A DNA stretch of 64,000 bases from Isoptericola croceus (GTDB taxonomy: Bacteria > Actinomycetota > Actinomycetes > Actinomycetales > Cellulomonadaceae): the NCBI RefSeq assembly GCF_029382255.1, contig NZ_JARLLG010000014.1, positions 20,757-84,756 on the forward strand, written 5' to 3'. A model generated the notes under the pieces. It ran no database searches. It was not told the origin of the DNA and saw only the letters and a list, made by a program, of their open reading frames with translations. Positions within the stretch are counted from its first letter, which is position 1. Each line of letters opens with the position of its first letter. The position numbers and the translations under genes were made by a program. This document shows, in pieces, positions 1-7,068 of the stretch.

Positions 1-271
1 AGGCACCGCCGACGAGAAAGTACACCAGGGTCGTGACGGCCAGGGTACGGACGGCGCCCCAGCGCTGCCAGGCCGAGACCCAGGCGACGACGAGCCCGCC
101 GACGAGCCCGCCGATCGCTGCGCGCAGGAAGCCGAGAGAACCCCATGCCGCGCTCAGGCCGAGCGACGCCGTCGAGATCAGCACGAACAGCACGAGGCCG
201 TCGAGCACCCCTGGCCAGGACAGCGCGCGCGCGCGTGTCTCCTCCCGGGTATTCGCAGGACGATCAGTCAC
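1..271 (-). CDS. Transglutaminase-like (TgpA-type) membrane protein, N-terminal part
   Basis: Reading the minus strand from a GTG at 271 gives an open frame that runs off the window edge. The product starts VTDRPANTREETRARA and then shows hydrophobic stretches (GLVLFVLISTASLGL, then AAIGGLVGGLVVAWV, then LAVTTLVYFLVGG), so about 90 residues with three membrane segments are visible. The start overlaps the stop of the DUF58 gene by 8 nt, which implies translational coupling. In actinobacteria a DUF58 gene is normally followed by a membrane transglutaminase of the TgpA type, so the name rests on context and topology; the transglutaminase domain itself is outside the window. Confidence 0.7.
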   Translation of the reverse strand, partial: MTDRPANTREETRARALSWPGVLDGLVLFVLISTASLGLSAAWGSLGFLRAAIGGLVGGLVVAWVSAWQRWGAVRTLAVTTLVYFLVGGA

Positions 272-1649
272 GCATTCTCCCCAGGGCACCCGCGAGATCG
301 TCCAGCGTCTTGATCGTCAGCACGTCCATGTCGCCGACTCGCCCCCAGGTCACCGAGCTGTCCGAGACGGCGTCGTCGGCGGACGCCAGCACGGCGAAGA
401 GCCGGGCGTCGGCGGGCAGGCGCGCCGACAGCGACCTCAGGTCCGTGGCCGACAGACCGCTGCCGCCCACCACCGCCACCACCGAAACGTCGGCCAACGC
501 GCGGCTCCACTGCACGGCGAACGCCGCCATCGTCTGGCGGGCCGGTCGCATCTCGGCGCGGGTCAGATCGTCCAGCAGCCGGGTCCGGTGGTCGCCCCGG
601 ACACGCCCGCCGGTGGCCAGCACGGACAGTCCGCCGTCCTCACGGATCGCCTGCAGACCCAGCGAGCCGCACACCGAGACCGCCAGCTCGAACTCGTCGG
701 GCGACGCGTAGTCGTCCTGTCGGGTCGACAGGATCACGGCGATCCGAGAGCGGCGGGTCTCTTCGAACTGGCGCACCATGATGCTCCCGGTCCGCGCGGA
801 CGACAACCAGTGGATGTGCCGCAGGTCGTCCCCCGGCACATACTCGCGCAGCGCGTGGAACGAGATGTCCGAGTCCGAGGTGTCCGGCGTGACCCGGCCC
901 TCGAGATCACGCATCCGCCCGATGAAGGAGTCTGCGAGCACCGCGGTCCTCGGGTGCACGAACAGTTCTTGCGGCTCGGACCAGGACAGCTCGCGCCGGA
1001 GCATGCCCAAGGGGTCGGCGCGGATCGTGCGCACCGGTCCCACCGGGATGACCGCGCGTCGGTGCGTCGGCACCGTGAAGATCTCCTCCTGACTGCCACC
1101 GGGCCGCAGCCGGCCGATCCGGAACGTCGCCGTCCCGTCACCCACCTGGAGTTCCATCGATGCCGGGAGCATCGGCCGAGCCGACTCGTTGGTGACCACG
1201 AGCTGGCCGAACGCCCGCTCGCCCACGACGACTCTGCGATCGGACAGGTCCAAGGTGATCGCGTACTGCAGCTTGCCGATCACGAACGCCAGTGCGACCG
1301 CCACGGCGCCGGTCACCGTGAGGGCGACCACGGCCCCCTCCGTCCATCGCAGGGCGGCACCTGCGGTCCAGGCCAGCACCCCGAGGGTGAGCACGACAGC
1401 CCCGAAAGGCGTGATCAGGTCGACCAGCGCACGCAGCAGGACCAGAGACCCCGCAGCCGCCCGACGCCACCACGGACCGACCGACGGCGACGCATCGCTG
1501 CGCACCGCATCGTGCGACCCAGCCCGTGTCGTCGCCGAGAGGGTATCGGTGGTCGACTCCTCGACGTCGGCGCGGAGTCGGGGCGCGATCGGCGCGCCAC
1601 CCTGCACGGGCCCGGTCGAGGTCAGTCCAGGTGCGTCTGTCGCCGTCAT
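264..1649 (-). CDS. DUF58 domain-containing protein
   Basis: The 461-residue product has two hydrophobic segments near residues 68-125 and then the DUF58 signature around residue 270 (VPGDDLRHIHWLSSARTGS), followed by the von Willebrand A-like core with VRQFEETRRSRIAVIL. DUF58 proteins are usually encoded between a MoxR ATPase and a TgpA transglutaminase and are thought to act with the ATPase at the envelope; the partner is the partial gene overlapping its 3' end. The ATG at 1649 (MTATDAPG) is preferred to a GTG two codons upstream. No MoxR gene is visible upstream, where tRNA-Val(CAC) and its terminator lie. Confidence 0.85.
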   Translation of the reverse strand: MTATDAPGLTSTGPVQGGAPIAPRLRADVEESTTDTLSATTRAGSHDAVRSDASPSVGPWWRRAAAGSLVLLRALVDLITPFGAVVLTLGVLAWTAGAALRWTEGAVVALTVTGAVAVALAFVIGKLQYAITLDLSDRRVVVGERAFGQLVVTNESARPMLPASMELQVGDGTATFRIGRLRPGGSQEEIFTVPTHRRAVIPVGPVRTIRADPLGMLRRELSWSEPQELFVHPRTAVLADSFIGRMRDLEGRVTPDTSDSDISFHALREYVPGDDLRHIHWLSSARTGSIMVRQFEETRRSRIAVILSTRQDDYASPDEFELAVSVCGSLGLQAIREDGGLSVLATGGRVRGDHRTRLLDDLTRAEMRPARQTMAAFAVQWSRALADVSVVAVVGGSGLSATDLRSLSARLPADARLFAVLASADDAVSDSSVTWGRVGDMDVLTIKTLDDLAGALGRMRD

Positions 1650-1797
1650 GCACACGTCCCGTCAGGTACCGCGGCGGGACACGAGAGCACCCGACCGGGC
1701 ACCTGGCTCATCACGTGCAGACCTCGCTCATCGGAGGGAGAACTCACTGACCGACAATCTCGATACATGTGTGGATGTCACGTACTGCAACATGCCA

Positions 1798-1835
1798 AGA
1801 GCCCTCGGCCCGACTGGTGCCGGTCCAAGGGCTCT
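1798..1835 (-). terminator. Hairpin downstream of tRNA-Val(CAC)
   Basis: An 8-bp inverted repeat (agagccct and agggctct) flanks a 22-nt loop directly downstream of the minus-strand tRNA gene. Its position suggests a transcription terminator for the tRNA. Confidence 0.55.
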
Positions 1836-1841
1836 CGAGGG

Positions 1842-1913
1842 TGGGCGATACTGGGTTCGAACCAGTGACCTCTTCGGTGTGAACGAAGCGCGCTACCACT
1901 GCGCCAATCGCCC
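1842..1913 (-). tRNA. tRNA-Val (anticodon CAC)
   Basis: The minus strand folds as a standard cloverleaf. The acceptor arm is GGGCGAT paired with ATCGCCC, the D arm is GCGC-AGTGGTA-GCGC, the anticodon stem CTTCG/CGAAG encloses loop TTCACAC with anticodon CAC, and the T arm is ACTGG-TTCGAAC-CCAGT. It shares the acceptor stem with the two Val(GAC) genes near 5 kb but differs in the anticodon and T arm. Confidence 0.95.
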
Positions 1914-2010
1914 GAGTGCGAGGTCGATAGTAGTCACAGATCGGGCGCTGGTCCAAACCGGAACCGTGCGGCGTGGACCACAGCCGGGCCACGTCGCCCC
2001 AGGTGAGGGG

Positions 2011-2877
2011 TCAGGGATCGATGCGTTCGCGGCAGAGCGTCTCGAACAGCGCGCGTGCCTCGCGCGAGATCTCGCCCACTGCGACATCGACGCCGTCGAG
2101 CCAGGTCACCGGCTGGACGTTGCGCCCCGAGGACGTCAGCACCAGGTGCGTCCCGCCGTCGCCGACCTCGTCCAGGACGGCGAAGGGCAGCTCGCTCACG
2201 CGGGCCTCGCGCACCGGAAGACCCGCCTCGGTGCCCCACTCGATCAGCAGCTCCCGCGTGATGCCGGCCAGCGCCCCCGAGTCGAGCCGCGGCGTGACGA
2301 GCTCGCCGTCGCGTTCGACGAAGACGTTCGATCCCGTCCCCTCGCAGAGCTCGCCGACGGTGTTGGGCAGGATGGTCTCGTCCGCTCCCTGCGCCTTCGC
2401 GTGCGCGAGGGCGACCACGTTCTCCGCGTACGACGTGGTCTTGAGCCCGGCGACCGCGGAGCGCTCGTTGCGTGGCCACGGCGAGCGCACCGAGCGCGAC
2501 TCTGGCGCCATGACGGACTCCTGGGCCGCCACGACCACGGTCTGGGCGCCCTCCACGCGGCCGGAGCCGAGGGGCCCGACGCCCGCGGTCACGGTGATGC
2601 GCAGTCGACCGTCGAACGGCCCGTCGGCCCGCACGCCCTCCTGCAGGACCGCTGCGACGCCGTCGCGCACCTTGCCCTCGTCCGGCGCCTCCAGACCCAG
2701 TCCCGCGGCCGACCGCGCGAGCCGTGCCAGGTGTCGGGTGAGCGCGAAGACGCGCCCGTCGAACACCGTGCACGTCTCGAAGACGCCGTCACCCACCGTG
2801 ATGCCGTGGTCGACCGCACTCATCACGGCCTCCCCGGCACCCACCATCCGACCCTCGGCCCAGATCACCAGACTCAT
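2011..2877 (-). CDS. pabC: Aminodeoxychorismate lyase / class IV aminotransferase
   Basis: This is a fold-type IV PLP enzyme of 288 residues. The N-terminus MSLVIWAEGRMVGAG leads into DHGITVGDGVFET, typical of the family, and the segment KTTSYAENVVALAHAK carries the expected Schiff-base lysine. The later ETILPNTVGELCEGTGSN is close to 4-amino-4-deoxychorismate lyases, which release pyruvate to give p-aminobenzoate for folate. The ATG at 2877 is chosen over longer in-frame extensions because it matches the family start. It lies in the same minus-strand run as the pabB-like gene, which supports pabC; a branched-chain aminotransferase-like activity is the main alternative. Confidence 0.82.
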   Translation of the reverse strand: MSLVIWAEGRMVGAGEAVMSAVDHGITVGDGVFETCTVFDGRVFALTRHLARLARSAAGLGLEAPDEGKVRDGVAAVLQEGVRADGPFDGRLRITVTAGVGPLGSGRVEGAQTVVVAAQESVMAPESRSVRSPWPRNERSAVAGLKTTSYAENVVALAHAKAQGADETILPNTVGELCEGTGSNVFVERDGELVTPRLDSGALAGITRELLIEWGTEAGLPVREARVSELPFAVLDEVGDGGTHLVLTSSGRNVQPVTWLDGVDVAVGEISREARALFETLCRERIDP

Positions 2878-2882
2878 GAGGG

Positions 2883-3497
2883 TCAGTCTGCCTGACGGCG
2901 GCGGTAGACCAGGTGCGTCACCTCCGGTGTGTGTCGCGCACCCACGGCCTCGAGCGCGTGCCGCCCGACGCCGTCGAACAGCCGCACTCCCCCGGGCACG
3001 TCGAGCAGCACCGGTGCGACGTGCAGACGCAGCTCGTCGATGACACCGGCAGCCAGGCAGGCGTTCACGGTGGAAGCCCCGCCGGCCACCGCGACGTCCC
3101 GCTCCCCGGCCGCGGCGCGGGCGCGGGTGAACGCCTCGTCGAGCCCGCCCGTGACGAAGTGGAACGTCGTGCCGCCGTCCATCTCGAGCGACGCACGGTC
3201 GTGGTGTGTGAGCACGAAGACCGGGGCGTGGTACGGCGGGTCGTCGCCCCACCAACCGCGCCAGGCGAGGTCCCACGGCCCGGTGTCCGGCGAGAACATG
3301 CCCCGGCCCATCACGTAGGCACCGGCGCCGAGGGTCCCGGCGACCTCCTCGGCATGGTCCTCGGCGTGCTCGAACGCCCAGGAGTGCAGCACGTCACCGG
3401 TACCGACGACGTCCCCGAAGGGAAGCTCGCGCGAGGGGTTCGGTCCGGCCGCGTAGCCGTCGAGCGAGATGGACAGGTCACAGTTCACGGACGTCAT
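2883..3497 (-). CDS. Dihydrofolate reductase family (RibD C-terminal-like) protein
   Basis: The 204-residue protein begins MTSVNCDLSISLDGYAAG, the typical N-terminus of the RibD_C/dihydrofolate reductase-like family, and continues with AYVMGRGMF and a C-terminal VAVAGGASTVNACLAAG, the NADPH-binding loop pattern, and ELRLHVAPVLL. These proteins are NADPH-dependent reductases of mostly unknown substrate. The gene sits 5 nt upstream of pabC and 29 nt downstream of pabB. A pteridine- or folate-related role is suggested by that position but is only inference. The ATG at 3497 is preferred to an upstream one for the family match. Confidence 0.8.
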   Translation of the reverse strand: MTSVNCDLSISLDGYAAGPNPSRELPFGDVVGTGDVLHSWAFEHAEDHAEEVAGTLGAGAYVMGRGMFSPDTGPWDLAWRGWWGDDPPYHAPVFVLTHHDRASLEMDGGTTFHFVTGGLDEAFTRARAAAGERDVAVAGGASTVNACLAAGVIDELRLHVAPVLLDVPGGVRLFDGVGRHALEAVGARHTPEVTHLVYRRRQAD

Positions 3498-3526
3498 GCA
3501 GCACAGACCGGCGCGACGTCCGGGAC

Positions 3527-4657
3527 TCATCGGGACGCCAGTCCCACGAGGCGCGCGGCCTTCAGCTCGGTCTCGAGCCACTCGGCCTGCGGGTCGGAGC
3601 CCCAGGTGATGCCGGCGCCCGTGCCGAACCGCAGCACACCGTCGTCGTGCGGGCCGCGCTCCCACCAGAAGGTGCGGATCCCGACGGCGAGCTCGGCGCG
3701 GTCGCCGTCGACCCAGCCCACGGCCCCGCAGTACGGACCACGGGCGGCGGTCTCGAGCTCGTCGATGATCCGCAGGGCCGACGACTTGGGAGCCCCCGAC
3801 ACGGAGCCGGGCGGGAACGTGGCCCGCAGCGCCCGTCCCCACCGGTCAGGAGCCGCCGAGACGGCGGGAGCCAGCACTCCCTGGACGCGGGAGACGAGAT
3901 GGACGAGCCCGGGATGCTCCTCGACGGCCAGCAGGTCCGTGACGGCCACCGTCCCTGGCGCGCACACCCGTTGCAGGTCGTTGCGCACGAGGTCGGTGAT
4001 CATCACGTTCTCGGCGCGGTCCTTGTCCGTGAGCCCGTCCGGCGTGCGCGCGGTGCCCTTGATCGGCCCGGAGCCGAGGGTTCCGTCACCGAGGGACAGG
4101 TACAGCTCGGGTGAGGCGGAGACCACCCACACCGGGTCGACGCCGGAGCCCGCCGGCACGTGGACGGCGGCGGCGTACGGTGCCGGGTTCCCGGCCGCGA
4201 GCCGGGCCGCCAGCGCCGCCGCGTCCGGCTCGCGGGGCGTGCCGCCGTCGTCCACGACGGGCAGTGCGGTCTGCAGCACCCGGCACACGTTGACCTGGTA
4301 CACCGTGCCCTCGCGCACGTGGTCCCGCACGCGCCGTACCGCTCCCTCGTAGGCGGCCCGGTCCATCGAGCTGTGCCAGCTCGACGGATCGGGGCCGTGC
4401 CATCCGCTGCCCGACGGCGGCCCACCGGCAGGCAGACCGCCGTCCGACACCCGGGCGAAGCGCCAGGCGCGTGCCCTCCCGCCGCGGCCGAACGCCTCGA
4501 AGTCGGCCACGACGAACCACGGACCGGGCTCGGAGAGGCGCTGCGGGTCCGTCTCGAGATCGACGCACTCGGTGACGTCGGTGGCGAGGCGTCCGGCGAA
4601 GGAGGCCCAGGAGTTCGGTTCGTCCACGCAGCGAACGCTATGCCAGCCGGGCGCCAC
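3527..4657 (-). CDS. pabB: Aminodeoxychorismate synthase component I
   Basis: This 376-residue chorismate-binding enzyme makes 4-amino-4-deoxychorismate from chorismate and ammonia. The C-terminal half shows GSGPIKGTARTP with the PabB-type lysine, ENVMITDLVRNDLQRV, FPPGSVSGAPK and GPYCGAVGWVDGD, all hallmarks of the family. The N-terminal part is short compared with anthranilate synthases. No glutamine amidotransferase (pabA) gene is visible nearby, so it may be supplied elsewhere. The start at 4657 gives the longest plausible frame; a GTG about ten codons in (VDEPNSWASF) is also possible. The divergent tRNA promoter begins 8 nt upstream. Confidence 0.88.
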   Translation of the reverse strand: MAPGWHSVRCVDEPNSWASFAGRLATDVTECVDLETDPQRLSEPGPWFVVADFEAFGRGGRARAWRFARVSDGGLPAGGPPSGSGWHGPDPSSWHSSMDRAAYEGAVRRVRDHVREGTVYQVNVCRVLQTALPVVDDGGTPREPDAAALAARLAAGNPAPYAAAVHVPAGSGVDPVWVVSASPELYLSLGDGTLGSGPIKGTARTPDGLTDKDRAENVMITDLVRNDLQRVCAPGTVAVTDLLAVEEHPGLVHLVSRVQGVLAPAVSAAPDRWGRALRATFPPGSVSGAPKSSALRIIDELETAARGPYCGAVGWVDGDRAELAVGIRTFWWERGPHDDGVLRFGTGAGITWGSDPQAEWLETELKAARLVGLASR

Positions 4658-4664
4658 CGGACGA

Positions 4665-4695
4665 TTGGACGGATTCGGGCTGGGTCAACTAGTGT
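4665..4695 (+). promoter_or_regulatory. Probable promoter of the Gly-Cys-Val tRNA cluster
   Basis: TTGGAC (4665-4670) and TAGTGT (4690-4695) are separated by 19 bp. The same arrangement, TTGGAC-19-TAATGT, precedes the second tRNA-Gly gene at 5418-5448. Both are followed by the shared leader cgccggaacgccggggagcg before the tRNA, so the pair supports each other. Confidence 0.6.
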
Positions 4696-4743
4696 TTCCC
4701 TCGCGCCGGAACGCCGGGGAGCGATCTCCTCATGTCCGGCCAT

Positions 4744-4816
<73 letters not shown>

Positions 4817-4875
4817 CGGAGGCCCATTCCCTGCCTCTTCGGCGACGAGGATGCGGGAGATCACGTCTTCTCTAT

Positions 4876-4946
4876 GGTGGGTTGGCCGAGAGGCGAGGCA
4901 GCGGCCTGCAAAGCCGTATACACGGGTTCGAATCCCGTACCCACCT
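4876..4946 (+). tRNA. tRNA-Cys (anticodon GCA)
   Basis: The acceptor arm GGTGGGT pairs with ACCCACC, the anticodon stem CGGC/GCCG encloses loop CTGCAAA with anticodon GCA, and the T arm is ACGGG-TTCGAAT-CCCGT. It lies 1 nt upstream of tRNA-Val(GAC) and is probably co-transcribed with it. Confidence 0.94.
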
Positions 4947-4947
4947 C

Positions 4948-5019
4948 GGGCGATTGGCGCAGCGGTAGCGCGCTTCCCTGACACGGAAGAGGTCACTGGT
5001 TCGATCCCAGTATCGCCCA
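4948..5019 (+). tRNA. tRNA-Val (anticodon GAC), copy 1
   Basis: The cloverleaf has acceptor GGGCGAT/ATCGCCC, D arm GCGC-AGCGGTA-GCGC, anticodon stem CTTCC/GGAAG with loop CTGACAC (anticodon GAC) and T arm ACTGG-TTCGATC-CCAGT. The CCA end appears to be encoded at 5020-5022. Its sequence is identical to the copy at 5579-5650. Confidence 0.95.
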
Positions 5020-5026
5020 CCACCGA

Positions 5027-5060
5027 CGAAGGCCCCGGACCGATCGGTCCGGGGCCTTCG
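5027..5060 (+). terminator. Terminator of the Gly-Cys-Val tRNA operon
   Basis: A perfect GC-rich hairpin with arms cgaaggccccggaccg and cggtccggggccttcg lies 5 nt after the encoded CCA of tRNA-Val. Nearly the same hairpin recurs at 20367-20400, just after the tRNA-Val remnant there, which matters for the island interpretation. Confidence 0.8.
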
Positions 5061-5095
5061 TGCGTCCCGGTGCTGCGCGGCGTACCGTCACAAGC

Positions 5096-5374
5096 ATGTG
5101 CCGAAACATCACCACGTTGCGCGGCCTCGAGCCGCCCGCCACACCCGAGGAGATCGAGGCCGCGGCGGCCCAGTTCGTCCGCAAGGTCACAGGCGTCGCG
5201 TCGAACGCGGCGCCGGCGTCCCGGGAGCCGTGCGAAGAGGCCACCACCGAGATCGCCGCGATCGTCACCCGCCTGCTCGACGGGCTGCCCGCCCGCCGAC
5301 AACCGCCCCAGACCGTGCCTCCCCTGCGTCGCCCCGACGTCCAGGCACGCATCGCGGCACGGCAGTCCGCCTGA
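5096..5374 (+). CDS. DUF2277 family protein
   Basis: This 92-residue protein starts MCRNITTLRGLEPPATPEE and contains AAAAQFVRKVTGV, which is the DUF2277 signature of a short conserved start and a helical body. The function of the family is unknown. The ATG at 5096 is chosen because the family always begins with MCRNI or a close variant. It sits between two tRNA clusters, downstream of a strong terminator, so it should have its own promoter. Confidence 0.85.
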   Translation: MCRNITTLRGLEPPATPEEIEAAAAQFVRKVTGVASNAAPASREPCEEATTEIAAIVTRLLDGLPARRQPPQTVPPLRRPDVQARIAARQSA

Positions 5375-5417
5375 CGCCGGCCCTGTGCCGTAGAGGCGCA
5401 GGTCACACCCCGGGCGA

Positions 5418-5448
5418 TTGGACCAGCGCCGTGCAGGTCCAGTAATGT
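5418..5448 (+). promoter_or_regulatory. Probable promoter of the second Gly-Val tRNA cluster
   Basis: TTGGAC (5418-5423) and TAATGT (5443-5448) with a 19-bp spacer mirror the promoter of the first cluster, and the downstream leader is also shared. Confidence 0.6.
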
Positions 5449-5501
5449 TCCACAGGCGCCGGAACGCCGGGGAGCGATCCCCGGAGCACGTACCCGGCCG
5501 T

Positions 5502-5574
<73 letters not shown>

Positions 5575-5578
5575 CCAC

Positions 5579-5650
5579 GGGCGATTGGCGCAGCGGTAGC
5601 GCGCTTCCCTGACACGGAAGAGGTCACTGGTTCGATCCCAGTATCGCCCA
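5579..5650 (+). tRNA. tRNA-Val (anticodon GAC), copy 2, probable island attachment site
   Basis: The gene is identical over 72 nt to tRNA-Val at 4948-5019, with CCA encoded at 5651-5653. Its last 16 nt plus CCA form the left copy of a 19-bp repeat whose right copy is at 20343-20361. The sequence downstream of its CCA differs from that of copy 1, as expected if foreign DNA was inserted at the tRNA 3' end. Confidence 0.95.
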
Positions 5651-5653
5651 CCA
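5635..5653 (+). repeat. Left attachment repeat (attL) of the putative island
   Basis: The sequence atcccagtatcgcccacca is the 3' end of tRNA-Val(GAC) with its CCA. It recurs exactly at 20343-20361, and also naturally in the intact tRNA copy 1 at 5004-5022. Confidence 0.65.
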
Positions 5654-5661
5654 GCACGGCA

Positions 5662-5699
5662 AGACCCTCTGACCAGCGAATTCGCAGGTCAGAGGGTCT
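5662..5699 (+). terminator. Terminator downstream of tRNA-Val copy 2
   Basis: The 13-bp arms agaccctctgacc and ggtcagagggtct enclose a 12-nt loop and are followed by ctctt. It is unrelated to the terminator of tRNA-Val copy 1 and probably came in with the inserted DNA. Confidence 0.75.
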
Positions 5700-5729
5700 C
5701 TTGCATGTCTGGTGCTGGTGGACTGGTGT

Positions 5730-7033
5730 GGGCTAGCGGCCAAAAGGTGTGGATGGCTCGGGCGTGTCGTCGGGTCATCAGTGTGCTCGTCCGGCCCAGC
5801 CTGTTCGGGCCCAGAGTCCTTCGTCGGCGGTCGCGGTGGTGCCGTAGTCGCCCGGCGTCGGGTCGTTGTCGGTGATGACGACGGCGGTGGGTGCGGGCTT
5901 GCAGTGCTCGGGCCGGACCAGTGACGACGGCGGTGCCGGCTTGGTCGAGCGCAGGTAGCAGTACCACTCGATCGCGCGGCGCTGGTGGTCGGACGTCATG
6001 CCCCGATGGCGGCGCAGGAGATCCTTGATCCCGGCGTTGCGACCGCCCTCGATCCAGTTCGTTGTGGAGTTGATCCCGAGTCCGTCGAGGTCATCGCGCA
6101 GGTAGGTGAACAGCACCTGCTGGCGGGTGAGGCGTTCGAGCAGCCGGTAGGCGCGCCGGAGCCGGTCGTGGGCCCACCACCAGGTCGCGTTCGATCTGGC
6201 CCAGGCAGGTCGCAGCCGGGTGTCGCGCAGGTAGGACTTGGTGTTGATGAGTTCGCCGTAGACCTGGTGCCACTCGTGCAGGCGCACCTCCCACGCGGCC
6301 GCCTGCTCTCGGGTCCTGATCCTGGTCAGGGCCAAGGAGATGGCCCGCAATGCGCGGCCTGCGTCGGTGCGAGGGCGGGTGGTCACCTCGCGGCGCACGT
6401 TGCGTTGTACGTGCACCAGGCAGCGTTGCACGAGGGTGTGCGGCCAGCAGACCTTGATGGCGGAGGCGAGGCCGGATCCGCCATCTGTCACGACGACCCG
6501 AGGTGGCGGGATGCGTTCCAGCAGGGCGACCCACGCGGCGGTCTTCTCGGTATCGCACCACTGCCAGGCGATGACGGTGCCGGTGGTCGCGTTGATCGCG
6601 AGCAGCAGGCACCAACCGCCGGACAGGTAGGTGCCGTCGACCTGGACCTCGTCGTAGATCTCCCCGGTGACGCCGATGACCGGGTCGACGTTCCAGCACC
6701 ATGCATGAGTGCGCCGGAAGGTGCGCGCCGAGGAGCCGTACTGGGCCTGAGCTGAGGAGCCCATGAGCCACGCGATGAAGACGTCGAGCTGCGCTGCCCG
6801 GGTCACGTCCGGGCGCCGTCGCACGCTCGAGGAACCGCATTTGCGGCAGATCCACCGCTGCGTCCCAGCCGCTGTCTTCCCGTTCTTGACCAGCCTTGAT
6901 GCGCATACACCGCACCGCGTCGTATTGCCAGCACCCGTCACGCCTAAGGGTCCCGGAGCATGACCACACCCTGCGAGCCGCTAGATCACGCGCCTGCCCA
7001 GCGATCTCATCCACACGTTCTGGCCGCTAACCC
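5730..7033 (-). mobile_element. IS1249-type insertion sequence, apparently intact, with 8-bp target duplication
   Basis: The element is 1304 bp long and is bounded by 26-bp imperfect inverted repeats (5730-5755 and 7008-7033) that begin gggctagcggcc and gggttagcggcc and match at 23 positions. The octamer actggtgt is present directly outside both ends (5722-5729 and 7034-7041), which is a clean target-site duplication. One full-length transposase gene fills the element. The intact ends and duplication suggest a fairly recent insertion. Confidence 0.9.
5778..6941 (-). CDS. IS1249 family transposase
   Basis: This 387-residue transposase starts with a zinc-ribbon-like segment (CGVCASRLVKNGKT, then RWICRKCGSS) and continues into a MULE-type DDE core. 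Visible in the core are YDEVQVDGTYLSGGW with the first Asp, VVVTDGGSGLASAIKV with the second, and TTNWIEGGRNAGIKDLLRRH with the terminal Glu. The zinc ribbon plus this core is the arrangement of the IS1249 family, related to IS256. The reading frame is uninterrupted and the start is a GTG at 6941, 92 nt inside the right inverted repeat. Confidence 0.88.
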   Translation of the reverse strand: MTGAGNTTRCGVCASRLVKNGKTAAGTQRWICRKCGSSSVRRRPDVTRAAQLDVFIAWLMGSSAQAQYGSSARTFRRTHAWCWNVDPVIGVTGEIYDEVQVDGTYLSGGWCLLLAINATTGTVIAWQWCDTEKTAAWVALLERIPPPRVVVTDGGSGLASAIKVCWPHTLVQRCLVHVQRNVRREVTTRPRTDAGRALRAISLALTRIRTREQAAAWEVRLHEWHQVYGELINTKSYLRDTRLRPAWARSNATWWWAHDRLRRAYRLLERLTRQQVLFTYLRDDLDGLGINSTTNWIEGGRNAGIKDLLRRHRGMTSDHQRRAIEWYCYLRSTKPAPPSSLVRPEHCKPAPTAVVITDNDPTPGDYGTTATADEGLWARTGWAGRAH

Positions 7034-7068
7034 ACTGGTGTGGACAGGAGGGGGCCTGTCTGATTAAC

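Noticed and set aside
33-1868. A 611-residue plus-strand frame over the DUF58 gene
   Set aside because: It is a shadow of the minus-strand DUF58 gene and runs into the tRNA-Val gene.
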